Below, one piece after another: positions 6,409-12,863 of a stretch of DNA of 12,863 bases. The stretch comes from Desulfobacterales bacterium. Lineage in GTDB: Bacteria; Desulfobacterota; Desulfobacteria; Desulfobacterales; UBA11574. The notes below the pieces were generated by a model. That model saw only the letters and a program-made list of their open reading frames with translations. It had not been told where the DNA came from and ran no database searches. Location of the stretch: NCBI GenBank assembly GCA_030601485.1, contig JAUVTO010000030.1, positions 1 through 12,863 on the forward strand, read 5' to 3'. The translations under genes were made by a program, and so were the position numbers. Numbering within the stretch: the first letter of the stretch is position 1; each line of letters starts with the position of its first letter.

Positions 6409-7601
6409 AACATATGATCAATAATAAAAATATCGTACTGGGTGTATCCGGAGGGATTGCCGCATACAAGAGCGTGGAGCTTTTAAGGCTCCTAATCAAG
6501 GAGGAGGCGAACGTCAGGGTCATTATGACTAAAAACGCCTTAGAGTTTGTGAAGCCTCTAACTTTTTGGGCCTTATCGCGTCAACCGGTCTGTACCGGTC
6601 TCTTTGAAACGGTGGATGACGCTTCCATCAGGCATATCGATTGGGCGAACCAGGCGGATGCGGTGATTATTGCACCGGCAACGGCGAATATTATCGGCAA
6701 GATCGCCCACGGGATTGCCGATGATGCGCTGAGCACTTTCATTCTGGCGGTGACATGCCCGGTGATCATCTGCCCTGCCATGAACACCCATATGTTTGAA
6801 TCAAAAGCGGTCCGGAGGAATCTTGACAGACTCAAGTCTGATGGGCATTTTGTCATAGAACCGGAATCAGGGGAGCTTGCTTGCGGAACTACCGGACCCG
6901 GCCGTCTTCCTGAACCCGAAAATATACTTGACAGGCTGTTGTTCTATCTTTCACCCAAAGATATGAAAGGCAAAAGGATACTTGTAACCGCCGGTCCGAC
7001 TCGCGAATTTATCGATCCGGTTCGGTTCATCAGCAATCCTTCTTCCGGCAAGATGGGCTTTGCGGTTGCAAGGGCTGCGGAACAAAGGGGAGGCGATGTT
7101 GTTCTGATAACCGGCCCGACAAGTCTTCCCGATCCAAATAACGTGACGGTGGTCAGGGTCGACACGGCCCGGGACATGGCTCTTGCCGTATTTGACCACA
7201 TGGAAAATTCTGGAATAATTATTAAGACAGCAGCGGTTTCTGATTACCGCCCAAAGGAGCCCTGCGGACAGAAGATCAAAAAAGGAAAGGATGAACTGGT
7301 TTTGTCACTGGAAAAAACCCAGGATATTTTGAAAGAGGTTGGGAGGAGAAAAAAAGACCGTATACTCGTTGGGTTTGCTGCGGAAACGGAAAACCTTGAA
7401 GCGTATGCCGAAAAAAAACTGGTTGAAAAAAATCTTGATATTATTGTGGGAAATCTCGTGGGGCGGCCCTCTTCGGGTTTTGGTGTTGACACCAATACGG
7501 TGACCCTGTTTTATAGAGACGGCACAAAAGAGGCTATTCCCGAAATGCAAAAAGATGATGTTGCCCATATTATTCTGGACCGAATATTAAAAAAAGTGTG
7601 A
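6405..7601 (+). CDS. coaBC: Bifunctional phosphopantothenoylcysteine decarboxylase / phosphopantothenate-cysteine ligase
   Basis: Catalyses two successive steps of coenzyme A synthesis: the CTP-dependent joining of cysteine to 4'-phosphopantothenate (CoaB), then FMN-dependent decarboxylation to 4'-phosphopantetheine (CoaC). The 398 residues are a normal full-length fusion. N-terminal CoaC half: LGVSGGIAAYKS (flavin-binding start), catalytic H77 in RHIDW, PAMN motif ending at N127, and the flap cysteine C160 in GELACGTTGPGRL. C-terminal CoaB half from about 185: GKRILVTAGPTREFIDPVRF, then SNPSSGKMGFA with N211 (E. coli N210 equivalent), TGP-S, and KIKK followed by LEKTQDIL. The ATG overlaps the TGA of the preceding TPR-like gene. 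The last codon and stop (GTG TGA) merge into a short tandem-repeat tract. Confidence 0.97.
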   Translation: MKHMINNKNIVLGVSGGIAAYKSVELLRLLIKEEANVRVIMTKNALEFVKPLTFWALSRQPVCTGLFETVDDASIRHIDWANQADAVIIAPATANIIGKIAHGIADDALSTFILAVTCPVIICPAMNTHMFESKAVRRNLDRLKSDGHFVIEPESGELACGTTGPGRLPEPENILDRLLFYLSPKDMKGKRILVTAGPTREFIDPVRFISNPSSGKMGFAVARAAEQRGGDVVLITGPTSLPDPNNVTVVRVDTARDMALAVFDHMENSGIIIKTAAVSDYRPKEPCGQKIKKGKDELVLSLEKTQDILKEVGRRKKDRILVGFAAETENLEAYAEKKLVEKNLDIIVGNLVGRPSSGFGVDTNTVTLFYRDGTKEAIPEMQKDDVAHIILDRILKKV

Positions 7602-7630
7602 AGTGATCTAAAATGAGCTAAAGTTAAGGA
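7595..7630 (+). repeat. Tandem 10-bp repeat tract A (AAGTGATCTA type) at the coaBC 3' end
   Basis: Three consecutive 10-bp units: AAGTGATCTA (7601-7610), AAATGAGCTA (7611-7620) and AAGTTAAGGA (7621-7630), led by AGTGTG that includes the coaBC stop. The 11-mer AGTGTGAAGTG and the closing AGTTAAGG recur in tract B, 870 bp downstream. The remaining gap to udg (7631-7718) has a short GCGC-TGCG-GCGC hairpin and A/T-rich DNA without a convincing promoter. Confidence 0.65.
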
Positions 7631-7718
7631 AAGCGCTGCGGCGCAACATGATGTATTATTAACGTATTGCTTTTGTCTAAAAAAACAGCGCATTTTTTAA
7701 CAAAATGTTGAGGTCTGG

Positions 7719-8414
7719 ATGTCTTATAAAAGCGATTTTGATACGGTGCTGGAAGAACTCTGCGAAACCTTCCGATTTTTATCCGAAACCGGTTGCCGTG
7801 GTTTTAACTGTTCAAAGAAAGGCCTTAAAATAATGGAATCTTGGGGGCATAACCAGGTACTTTTACCCGAAACCCTGGAGGCGATCCGAATTGATCTGGG
7901 TGAATGTCGTCGCTGCCGGCTTTCGGAAAGCCGGAAAAATATTGTTTTTGGTGCCGGTGATCCTCATGCAAGACTGGTGTTTGTGGGTGAAGGTCCGGGC
8001 TATGATGAGGATCAAAAAGGGGAACCTTTTATCGGGGCTGCCGGCCGTCTTCTTACAAAAATAATAGAGGCCATAAAGTATACCCGCGAGCAGGTTTATA
8101 TATGTAATATCATAAAGTGTCGCCCGCCGGGCAACAGAAATCCCCTGCCGGACGAGATAGAGGTATGTTTGCCTTTTTTAAAGCGTCAGCTTGCGACCAT
8201 AAAACCGGATGTTATATGTGCCCTGGGGGCATTTGCCGCACAGGCACTGCTTGAAACAACCATGCCTATTTCAAAACTCAAAGGGCGTTTTCATGATTAC
8301 AACGGGATACGGGTTTTGCCCACATATCACCCGGCCTATCTTCTTCGCAACCCCGGCAAAAAGCGTGATGTCTGGGAAGATATGAAAAAATTGATGAAGG
8401 CATTGGATGCTTAG
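7719..8414 (+). CDS. Family 4 uracil-DNA glycosylase with Fe-S cluster
   Basis: Removes uracil from DNA (deaminated cytosine) to start base-excision repair. The 231 residues carry the family 4 motifs: motif A GEGPGYDEDQKGEPFIG (90-106, against GEGPGxxED in thermophile UDGa), four cluster cysteines C63, C66, C134 and C150 in the expected C-x2-C...C-x15-C spacing, C-N-I-I-K-C-R-P-P-G-N-R-N-P around 129-142, and HPAYLLR (204-210) as the motif B loop. About 50 residues precede the catalytic domain and include C15, C26 and C31; such extensions occur in some members and their role is unknown. The ATG is supported by GAGGT (7710-7714). It appears to be transcribed on its own or by read-through from coaBC; repeat tracts lie on both sides. 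Confidence 0.93.
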   Translation: MSYKSDFDTVLEELCETFRFLSETGCRGFNCSKKGLKIMESWGHNQVLLPETLEAIRIDLGECRRCRLSESRKNIVFGAGDPHARLVFVGEGPGYDEDQKGEPFIGAAGRLLTKIIEAIKYTREQVYICNIIKCRPPGNRNPLPDEIEVCLPFLKRQLATIKPDVICALGAFAAQALLETTMPISKLKGRFHDYNGIRVLPTYHPAYLLRNPGKKRDVWEDMKKLMKALDA

Positions 8415-8468
8415 TTCCTTATTTATAATTTTTGTGTTTTTTATGGCAAAAAATATCTAAATTTATTG

Positions 8469-8511
8469 AGTGTGAAGTGCCTAAAGTGACCTAAAGTGCC
8501 TAAAGTTAAGG
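8469..8511 (+). repeat. Tandem repeat tract B (AAGTG(A)CCTA type)
   Basis: AGTGTG leader, then AAGTGCCTA (8475), AAGTGACCTA (8484), AAGTGCCTA (8494) and AAGTTAAGG (8503), a 9-10 bp period. It forms the left arm of an inverted-repeat structure with tract C. The unit carries TGA and TAA so that tandem copies place stop codons in every forward frame. The 8415-8468 stretch before it is A/T-rich with nothing else recognisable. Confidence 0.7.
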
Positions 8512-8539
8512 TATTCTGCCAATTTTATCTAAAATAAAT

Positions 8540-8588
8540 AGTCGGAGCGTAGCGACTCCTTCACGCGGCGCAAGCGCCTGCGCTGCGC
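8540..8588. other. Two GC-rich hairpins in the core between repeat tracts B and C
   Basis: Hairpin 1: AGTCG (8540-8544) / CGACT (8553-8557) with an 8-nt loop; an alternative GGAG/CTCC pairing overlaps it. Hairpin 2: GCGC-A-AGCG, loop CCTG, CGCT-GCGC (8568-8588) with one bulged A. Neither is followed by a T-run, so they are not typical terminators. They sit symmetrically within the B/C inverted repeat, as in many non-autonomous mobile repeats. Confidence 0.5.
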
Positions 8589-8590
8589 GA

Positions 8591-8628
8591 ACTTTAGATC
8601 ACTTCAAACTTTAGATCACTTTTAACTT
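8591..8628 (-). repeat. Tandem repeat tract C, inverted copy of the AAGTGATCTA type
   Basis: On the minus strand, AAGTGATCTA occurs twice (8612-8621 and 8595-8604), separated by AAGTTTG and flanked by AAGTTAAA and AAGTTCG. The unit is identical over 10 bp to the first unit of tract A. Opposed to tract B, it makes an element of about 160 bp (8469-8628) with inverted arms. Its right end is about 27 bp before the GldG-family ribosome binding site. Confidence 0.7.
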
Positions 8629-8666
8629 TCCCGGTTTATCCGGGTTAAGGGTTACAGGAGAATAAA

Positions 8667-10868
8667 ATGGGCAAGCAAAAACCATATGCAAAATATATCA
8701 AGCTTTTAATTTATCTGGTGATCATCGTCCTCATCAATGTGGCCGGCATGACCCTATTTTTCAGGATAGATCTCACATCAAACAGGATCTATTCCATATC
8801 CGAAGCAAGCAAAAAGGTGGTATCCACACTTTCCGAGCCGTTAACCATAAATGTGTTTTTTACCAAAAACCTGCCGGCACCGTACAATAATACGGAACGG
8901 TATCTTCATGATCTGCTTGAGGAATATGCGATCCATGCCAACAAATATTTTAACTACCGGTTTTATGACGTCAGCCCCGAACCTGAAGGGATCAACCCGT
9001 CGGCACAGGAAAACCAGAAATTAGCCAAAAATTATGGGATCCACCCGGTTCAGATTCAGGCCTTTGAAAAAGATGAAGTAAAATTTAAAAAAGCTTACAT
9101 GGGACTGGTATTAATTCACGGCGATATGGTGGAGCAAATTTCCACAATTACCTCCATCAATGGGTTAGAATATAAATTGACCACGGCCATACAGAAGTTG
9201 AACAACAAAATCAGTGCATTGTTAAGCCTTGCGGATAAAATTCAGGTCAAACTGTTTCTGTCTTCTTCCTTAAAATCTGTTGCACCGTATATGGGTCTTA
9301 GCGAACTTCCTGAATATCCCGGCAAGTTGAAAGAAATAATTAACGGCGTCAATTCCAAAAACTACGGGAAACTCGAATATACCTATATCGACCCCTCAAC
9401 CGTGCAAACCGATCAGCAATCCTTGGAAAAGTATAACCTTATGCATCTCAAATGGCCTGATCTTTCAGGAGGTAAAATTCAAGCCGGCAGCGGCATGATC
9501 GGTCTTGTCATGGAATATAAGGAAAAAGTCAGGGAAATTCCCCTGTTAAGCGTCCTGCGCATACCGATCATCGGAACCCAGTATAATCTGACCGACATTG
9601 ATGAACTGGAAGAAATCATCAACGACCATCTGGAAACCCTGGTCGATATCAACCAGGATCTTGGATATCTTGCGGATCACGGTACCCATGATATTTCGGC
9701 TTTCTCGCCAATGGGACAAAAAAATCCGGATTCGCTATCCACATTTGCAAGCCTGATCTCCCAAACTTACAGCATTAAACCGGTCAATTTAAAAGACCAG
9801 CCCATCCCCGGAAGCCTGAATTGTCTGGTTATCGCACGACCCACGGAAAATTTTTCCGATTACGAGCTTTACCAGATCGATCAGGCACTGATGAAGGGAA
9901 CCAACCTGGCACTGTTCTTGGATGCCTTCAATGAAGTCAGGGATAACAGCCGGCAAAATTTTGGATTAAACCGGGGAGTAAATTATGTGCCCCTGGAAAC
10001 CGGTCTTAACAAATTGCTGGTTCATTACGGAATCGACATGAAAAAATCGTATGTTATGGATGAAAATTGTCATAAGCAACGGCTTCCCAGGAGCATGGGC
10101 GGGGGGGAAAGACCCATATATTTTGCTCCGATCATCAAAAACAGATTTATCAACCATGACCTTAAATTTATGAACGGCATCCATGGGCTGGTTGCGGTTA
10201 AAATATCCCCTCTGGAACTGGATGAAGAACGGATTTCAAAAAACAAGTTAACGGCCGTGAAGCTGTTTTCATCGTCGGAAAAATCATGGGAAATGCGAGA
10301 AAATATCACACTGAATCCTATGTTTCTCAGCACCCCGCCTTCTGCTGATGAACTACAGAGTTTTCCATTGGCATATATTATTGAAGGGGAGTTTCCCAGT
10401 TATTTTGCGGGAAAACCCATCCCTGAAAAAACATCGGATGAGACGGATACGGAAACCAAGGATAATGAAGAAAGCAGCAATGAATCCGGAGCTAAAAAAG
10501 AGAATATCGACCTGTCCAAGATAAAAGGCCGGGGAGACTTTATACCAAAAGGCAAACCCGCTAAAATCTTTTTGATGGCTTCGTCGGAAATGTTAAAGGA
10601 TACTGTTCTGGATCCTGAAGGTGACAGCCCTAACGACATGTTTGTTTTGAATACCATAGATGCCCTGAACCACCGGCAGAATATCGCCACAATGCGAAGC
10701 AAGATTCTCCGTTTTAATCCGTTACATGATACCGGAGCGTTTACAAAAACATTTGTCAAGTCTTTTAATATCGCCGGACTTCCGGTGCTTGTCGTGTTTT
10801 TGGGATTGATTATTTGGCTGAGCCGCCATTCAAGAAAAAAACGGATACAAATGATGTTTCGGAAATAA
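8667..10868 (+). CDS. GldG-family ABC-transporter auxiliary protein
   Basis: A 733-residue protein with one N-terminal membrane helix (about 11-32), a large extracytoplasmic region and one C-terminal helix (about 703-720, AGLPVLVVFLGLIIWL) followed by basic RHSRKKR. After the first helix comes RIDLTSNRIYSISEASKKVV, the hallmark opening of GldG-like proteins (ABC_transp_aux family), then PLTINVFFTKNLPAPY and a Rossmann-like periplasmic domain. In Flavobacteria GldG works with GldA (ATPase) and GldF (permease); in other phyla such sets are uncharacterised. No ATPase or permease gene is adjacent here; the upstream neighbour is udg. An acidic, low-complexity linker (about 587-612, rich in E, D, S, T) precedes the last domain. 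The ATG has a good AGGAG (8656-8660). It is followed by a DUF4340 gene, the usual partner. Substrate unknown. Confidence 0.87.
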   Translation: MGKQKPYAKYIKLLIYLVIIVLINVAGMTLFFRIDLTSNRIYSISEASKKVVSTLSEPLTINVFFTKNLPAPYNNTERYLHDLLEEYAIHANKYFNYRFYDVSPEPEGINPSAQENQKLAKNYGIHPVQIQAFEKDEVKFKKAYMGLVLIHGDMVEQISTITSINGLEYKLTTAIQKLNNKISALLSLADKIQVKLFLSSSLKSVAPYMGLSELPEYPGKLKEIINGVNSKNYGKLEYTYIDPSTVQTDQQSLEKYNLMHLKWPDLSGGKIQAGSGMIGLVMEYKEKVREIPLLSVLRIPIIGTQYNLTDIDELEEIINDHLETLVDINQDLGYLADHGTHDISAFSPMGQKNPDSLSTFASLISQTYSIKPVNLKDQPIPGSLNCLVIARPTENFSDYELYQIDQALMKGTNLALFLDAFNEVRDNSRQNFGLNRGVNYVPLETGLNKLLVHYGIDMKKSYVMDENCHKQRLPRSMGGGERPIYFAPIIKNRFINHDLKFMNGIHGLVAVKISPLELDEERISKNKLTAVKLFSSSEKSWEMRENITLNPMFLSTPPSADELQSFPLAYIIEGEFPSYFAGKPIPEKTSDETDTETKDNEESSNESGAKKENIDLSKIKGRGDFIPKGKPAKIFLMASSEMLKDTVLDPEGDSPNDMFVLNTIDALNHRQNIATMRSKILRFNPLHDTGAFTKTFVKSFNIAGLPVLVVFLGLIIWLSRHSRKKRIQMMFRK

Positions 10869-10921
10869 AAAGTGACTAAAGTGACTAAAGTTTGAAGTGA
10901 GCTAAAGTTGATGAAAGTGCC
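10869..10921 (+). repeat. Tandem repeat tract D (AAGTGACTA type) directly after the GldG-family stop
   Basis: Units AAGTGACTA (10870), AAGTGACTA (10879), AAGTTTG (10888), AAGTGAGCTA (10895), AAGTTGATG (10905) and AAAGTGCC (10914). The alternation AAGTG..CTA / AAGTTTG is the same as in tract C read on the minus strand. The tract starts one base after the TAA stop and fills half the gap before the DUF4340 gene. It is followed by the palindrome CACCGGTG and an A/T-rich stretch. Confidence 0.7.
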
Positions 10922-10962
10922 ACCGGTGCACACATTTAATATTTAAATTGATAGGGGTTACG

Positions 10963-11934
10963 GTGAAACTTAAAAAAGAATATTTCATACTGGCAGGCGT
11001 CATGGTTGCGTTGATCCTTTATCTTGTTTTGCACCGTTCAAACCGGACACATTATAAGCTTCCGGATATTGCCTCGGTTTCCGGGAAACAGATTTCAAAA
11101 CTGAAGATCGGCAAGCCAGGCAAGACCATTGTTTTGAATAAAAAAGACAACACCTGGCACATCGGGCCCAAAGCATATCCTGCTGATTCTGAAAAGGTCA
11201 AAAACATGCTCGACGTGATTGAAAAATTGACACTCACAGCTCTTGTCTCAGAATCAAAAAATTATGTCCGTTATGATTTGGCTAATGATAAAAAAATTAC
11301 TGTAAAAGCCTGGCAAGGAAAAACGCTGAGCCGCGAATTTGATATCGGCAAAGCGGCGAACACCTATCAGCATACCTTTGTCAGATTGGCCACGGATCCT
11401 AATGTCTATCACGCCAGAGGGAATTTCAGGCAAAAATTTGACCCGACCGTTGATGAGTTGCGAGATAAAACCGTTTTGGCTTATACGCAAAAAGATATCC
11501 GTGAAATTACGCTTACCCATGACAAAAAAACCATGACTCTGAGTCAAAAACAGGTTTCCGAACAAGAAGACAAAAAAAAGGATAAACAAGACACAATTTC
11601 TGAGAAGCCCGAAACAAAAATAGTCTGGCAGGATGCTGAGGGTAAAAAAATTGATAATGCCAAGGTGAACCGTCTCTTAAGTTTCCTTAATCGACTGGAG
11701 TGTGAAACATATACAACCGACGAGAAAAAAGAGGATTTAAAAAACCCGACCTATGCCCTTACACTAAAAGGAAAAAAGGAGTATGGGTTTTCCGTATTTG
11801 CTAAAACAGATAAAAACGAGAAAAATTATCCGGCAATTTCCTCGGAAAACGATTACCCTTTTTTACTGTCCGATTCCCAGGTGAACAGTATTAAATCTAA
11901 AATTGAAGATATTATGGAAATAAAAAACAAGTGA
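10963..11934 (+). CDS. DUF4340 domain-containing membrane-anchored protein
   Basis: A 323-residue protein with a basic start (KLKKEY), one N-terminal membrane helix (about 8-23, ILAGVMVALILYLVL) and a lysine-rich extracytoplasmic part. The body shows the DUF4340 pattern: a strand-rich repeat with ISKLKIGKPGKTIVLNKKDN, TWHIGPKAYPADSEKVKNML (W-x-I and A-D-x-x-x-V-x-x-L), repeated more weakly around KIVWQDAEGKKIDNAKVNRL. A charged linker (about 197-219) divides the two. DUF4340 proteins commonly follow GldG-family genes; biochemical function is unknown. The start is taken as GTG at 10963 because AGGGG (10953-10957) lies 5 nt upstream; an in-frame TTG at 10948 would add five residues but lacks a ribosome site. 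It ends 17 bp from the convergent aroC stop, with only a weak AAAG/CTTT hairpin between. Confidence 0.85.
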   Translation: MKLKKEYFILAGVMVALILYLVLHRSNRTHYKLPDIASVSGKQISKLKIGKPGKTIVLNKKDNTWHIGPKAYPADSEKVKNMLDVIEKLTLTALVSESKNYVRYDLANDKKITVKAWQGKTLSREFDIGKAANTYQHTFVRLATDPNVYHARGNFRQKFDPTVDELRDKTVLAYTQKDIREITLTHDKKTMTLSQKQVSEQEDKKKDKQDTISEKPETKIVWQDAEGKKIDNAKVNRLLSFLNRLECETYTTDEKKEDLKNPTYALTLKGKKEYGFSVFAKTDKNEKNYPAISSENDYPFLLSDSQVNSIKSKIEDIMEIKNK

Positions 11935-11951
11935 AAGTTTAGCTTTATGAA

Positions 11952-12863
11952 TTATTGGATTGCACGTTGCCTTAACAGATGATCCGCAAGAACAAGATAG
12001 ACCATGGCCTCGCAAACCACATTGATGCGGGGTATGGCCGAAACATCATGACGTCCTCGGGTTGAAATTGTGGCTGGTTTTCTTGACGCATCAATTGTTT
12101 TTTGCTCGATCAAAATGGAAGGAATCGGTTTAACCGCCACGCGAACCACAATATCATCTCCGTTGGATATTCCGGCCAAAATACCGCCGGCGTTGTTGCT
12201 GGAAAAGCCCTGAGGAGTTATGGGATCATTGTTTTCAGAACCAAGCTTGGCCGCAGCTTCAAATCCGGAGCCGATCTCAACCCCCTTGACCGCACCGATA
12301 CTCATCAGCGCTTTTGCCAGATCCGCATCGATTTTATCAAATACCGGATCTCCCAATCCGGGTGGGACTCCTCTTGCCAGAATCTCCACGATACCACCGA
12401 TTGAATCTCCCATTTTTTTTACCTGCAAAACACGTTCTTCCATCTTTTCAGCGGCTTCCATATCCGGACAATAGAACATGTTTTTATCAATCACATCCGG
12501 ATCACACTTTTTTGCCCGTATACCACCGAGTTGCATTGTATATGCAAAAACCTCAATGTTTTCTCTATCCAGAATTGCCTTTGCCACAGCACCGGCCGCC
12601 ACTCTGGCCACGGTTTCCCGTGCAGATGCCCGCCCGCCTCCGCGCCAGTCCCGTATGCCGTACTTGGCCATGTAAGTTATATCCCCATGCCCCGGTCGAA
12701 AAAGATCTGCATACGGCTCATACGCCCTGGAATCTGCGTCTTTGTTGTACACCATGATCATAATCGGCGTGCCGGTGGTCATATTATCAAAAACACCGGC
12801 CATAATAACCGCCTGATCCGGCTCCTTCCTCGTCGTGCTTGCCGCTGATTTCCCCGGTCGTCT
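11952..12863 (-). CDS. aroC: Chorismate synthase, C-terminal part (5' end beyond right edge)
   Basis: FMN-dependent enzyme of the last shikimate-pathway step, converting EPSP to chorismate for aromatic amino acids and folate. The frame is open from the window edge: 20 codons precede the first internal ATG (12803) and read RRPGKSAASTTRKEPDQAVI, which is conserved AroC sequence, so that ATG is not the start. Signatures follow: FRPGHGDITYMAKYGIRDWR, GGGRASARETVARVAAGA, DSIGGIVEILARGVPPGLGD, and NNAGGILAGISNGDDI, ending LADHLLRQRAIQ. About 303 codons are present; by comparison with E. coli AroC (361 residues, RRPG at about 47) roughly 46 N-terminal residues are missing. It is convergent with the DUF4340 gene. 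Confidence 0.97.
   Translation of the reverse strand, partial: RRPGKSAASTTRKEPDQAVIMAGVFDNMTTGTPIMIMVYNKDADSRAYEPYADLFRPGHGDITYMAKYGIRDWRGGGRASARETVARVAAGAVAKAILDRENIEVFAYTMQLGGIRAKKCDPDVIDKNMFYCPDMEAAEKMEERVLQVKKMGDSIGGIVEILARGVPPGLGDPVFDKIDADLAKALMSIGAVKGVEIGSGFEAAAKLGSENNDPITPQGFSSNNAGGILAGISNGDDIVVRVAVKPIPSILIEQKTIDASRKPATISTRGRHDVSAIPRINVVCEAMVYLVLADHLLRQRAIQ

Noticed and set aside
8415..8468. Terminator after the uracil-DNA glycosylase (TTTTTT / AAAAAA pairing)
   Set aside because: A pure A/T stem with no GC stem; not distinguishable from A/T-rich background.
7595..8628. Tandem repeats as a CRISPR array
   Set aside because: Units are 9-10 bp, directly abutting, without unique spacers, and no cas genes are present.
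11932..11950. A fifth copy of the AAGTG repeat at the DUF4340 stop (AAGTGAAAGTTTAGC)
   Set aside because: Only about one and a half units and no CTA; the resemblance may be chance.
12102..12848. Several open frames on the plus strand opposite aroC
   Set aside because: They are antisense shadows of clearly conserved chorismate synthase sequence.

Overview
The window looks like chromosomal DNA of an anaerobic Gram-negative bacterium of the Desulfobacterota type (Desulfobacterales-like). That placement is inferred from gene content, moderate G+C, frequent GTG/TTG starts and short intergenic repeats of a style I associate with that group; no 16S or other decisive marker is present. It is mostly core housekeeping DNA. 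I see no phage, CRISPR array, tRNA, rRNA, transposase or defence operon.

Layout. 1-205 (minus): N-terminus of MltG, a membrane transglycosylase, with a strong promoter. 279-429: a MITE-like inverted-repeat element in the mltG/leuS divergent gap. 477-3611 (plus): leuS and lptE, with no bases between them. 3710-3976 (minus): rpsT, which starts with TTG. 4097-7601 (plus): a tight run of murJ (lipid II flippase), ftsB-like divisome protein, a small TPR-like protein and coaBC (coenzyme A synthesis). 7719-8414 (plus): a family 4 Fe-S uracil-DNA glycosylase. 8667-11934 (plus): a GldG-family ABC-auxiliary protein and a DUF4340 protein, which normally accompany an ABC ATPase and permease, here with neither beside them. 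11952-12863 (minus): chorismate synthase aroC, running off the right edge.

The most interesting signal is in the gaps. (1) Clusters of a 9-10 bp unit, roughly AAGTG(A)NCTA, occupy three gaps (coaBC/udg, udg/gldG, gldG/DUF4340). They start at or just after stop codons in two of these, and form an inverted pair in the udg/gldG gap. (2) A 142-bp element flanked by TA dinucleotides is inserted in the stop codon of ftsB. Removing it restores a TAA stop 3 bp before the next gene, so the pre-insertion operon can be reconstructed. (3) A second, unrelated MITE-like element sits upstream of mltG and leuS.

Functionally, many genes serve the cell envelope and division (MltG, LptE, MurJ, FtsB-like and possibly the GldG/DUF4340 pair). 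The rest serve translation (LeuRS, S20), cofactor or aromatic biosynthesis (CoaBC, AroC) and DNA repair (UDG). No complete new system is evident; the best leads are the repeat families and the orphan GldG/DUF4340 pair.
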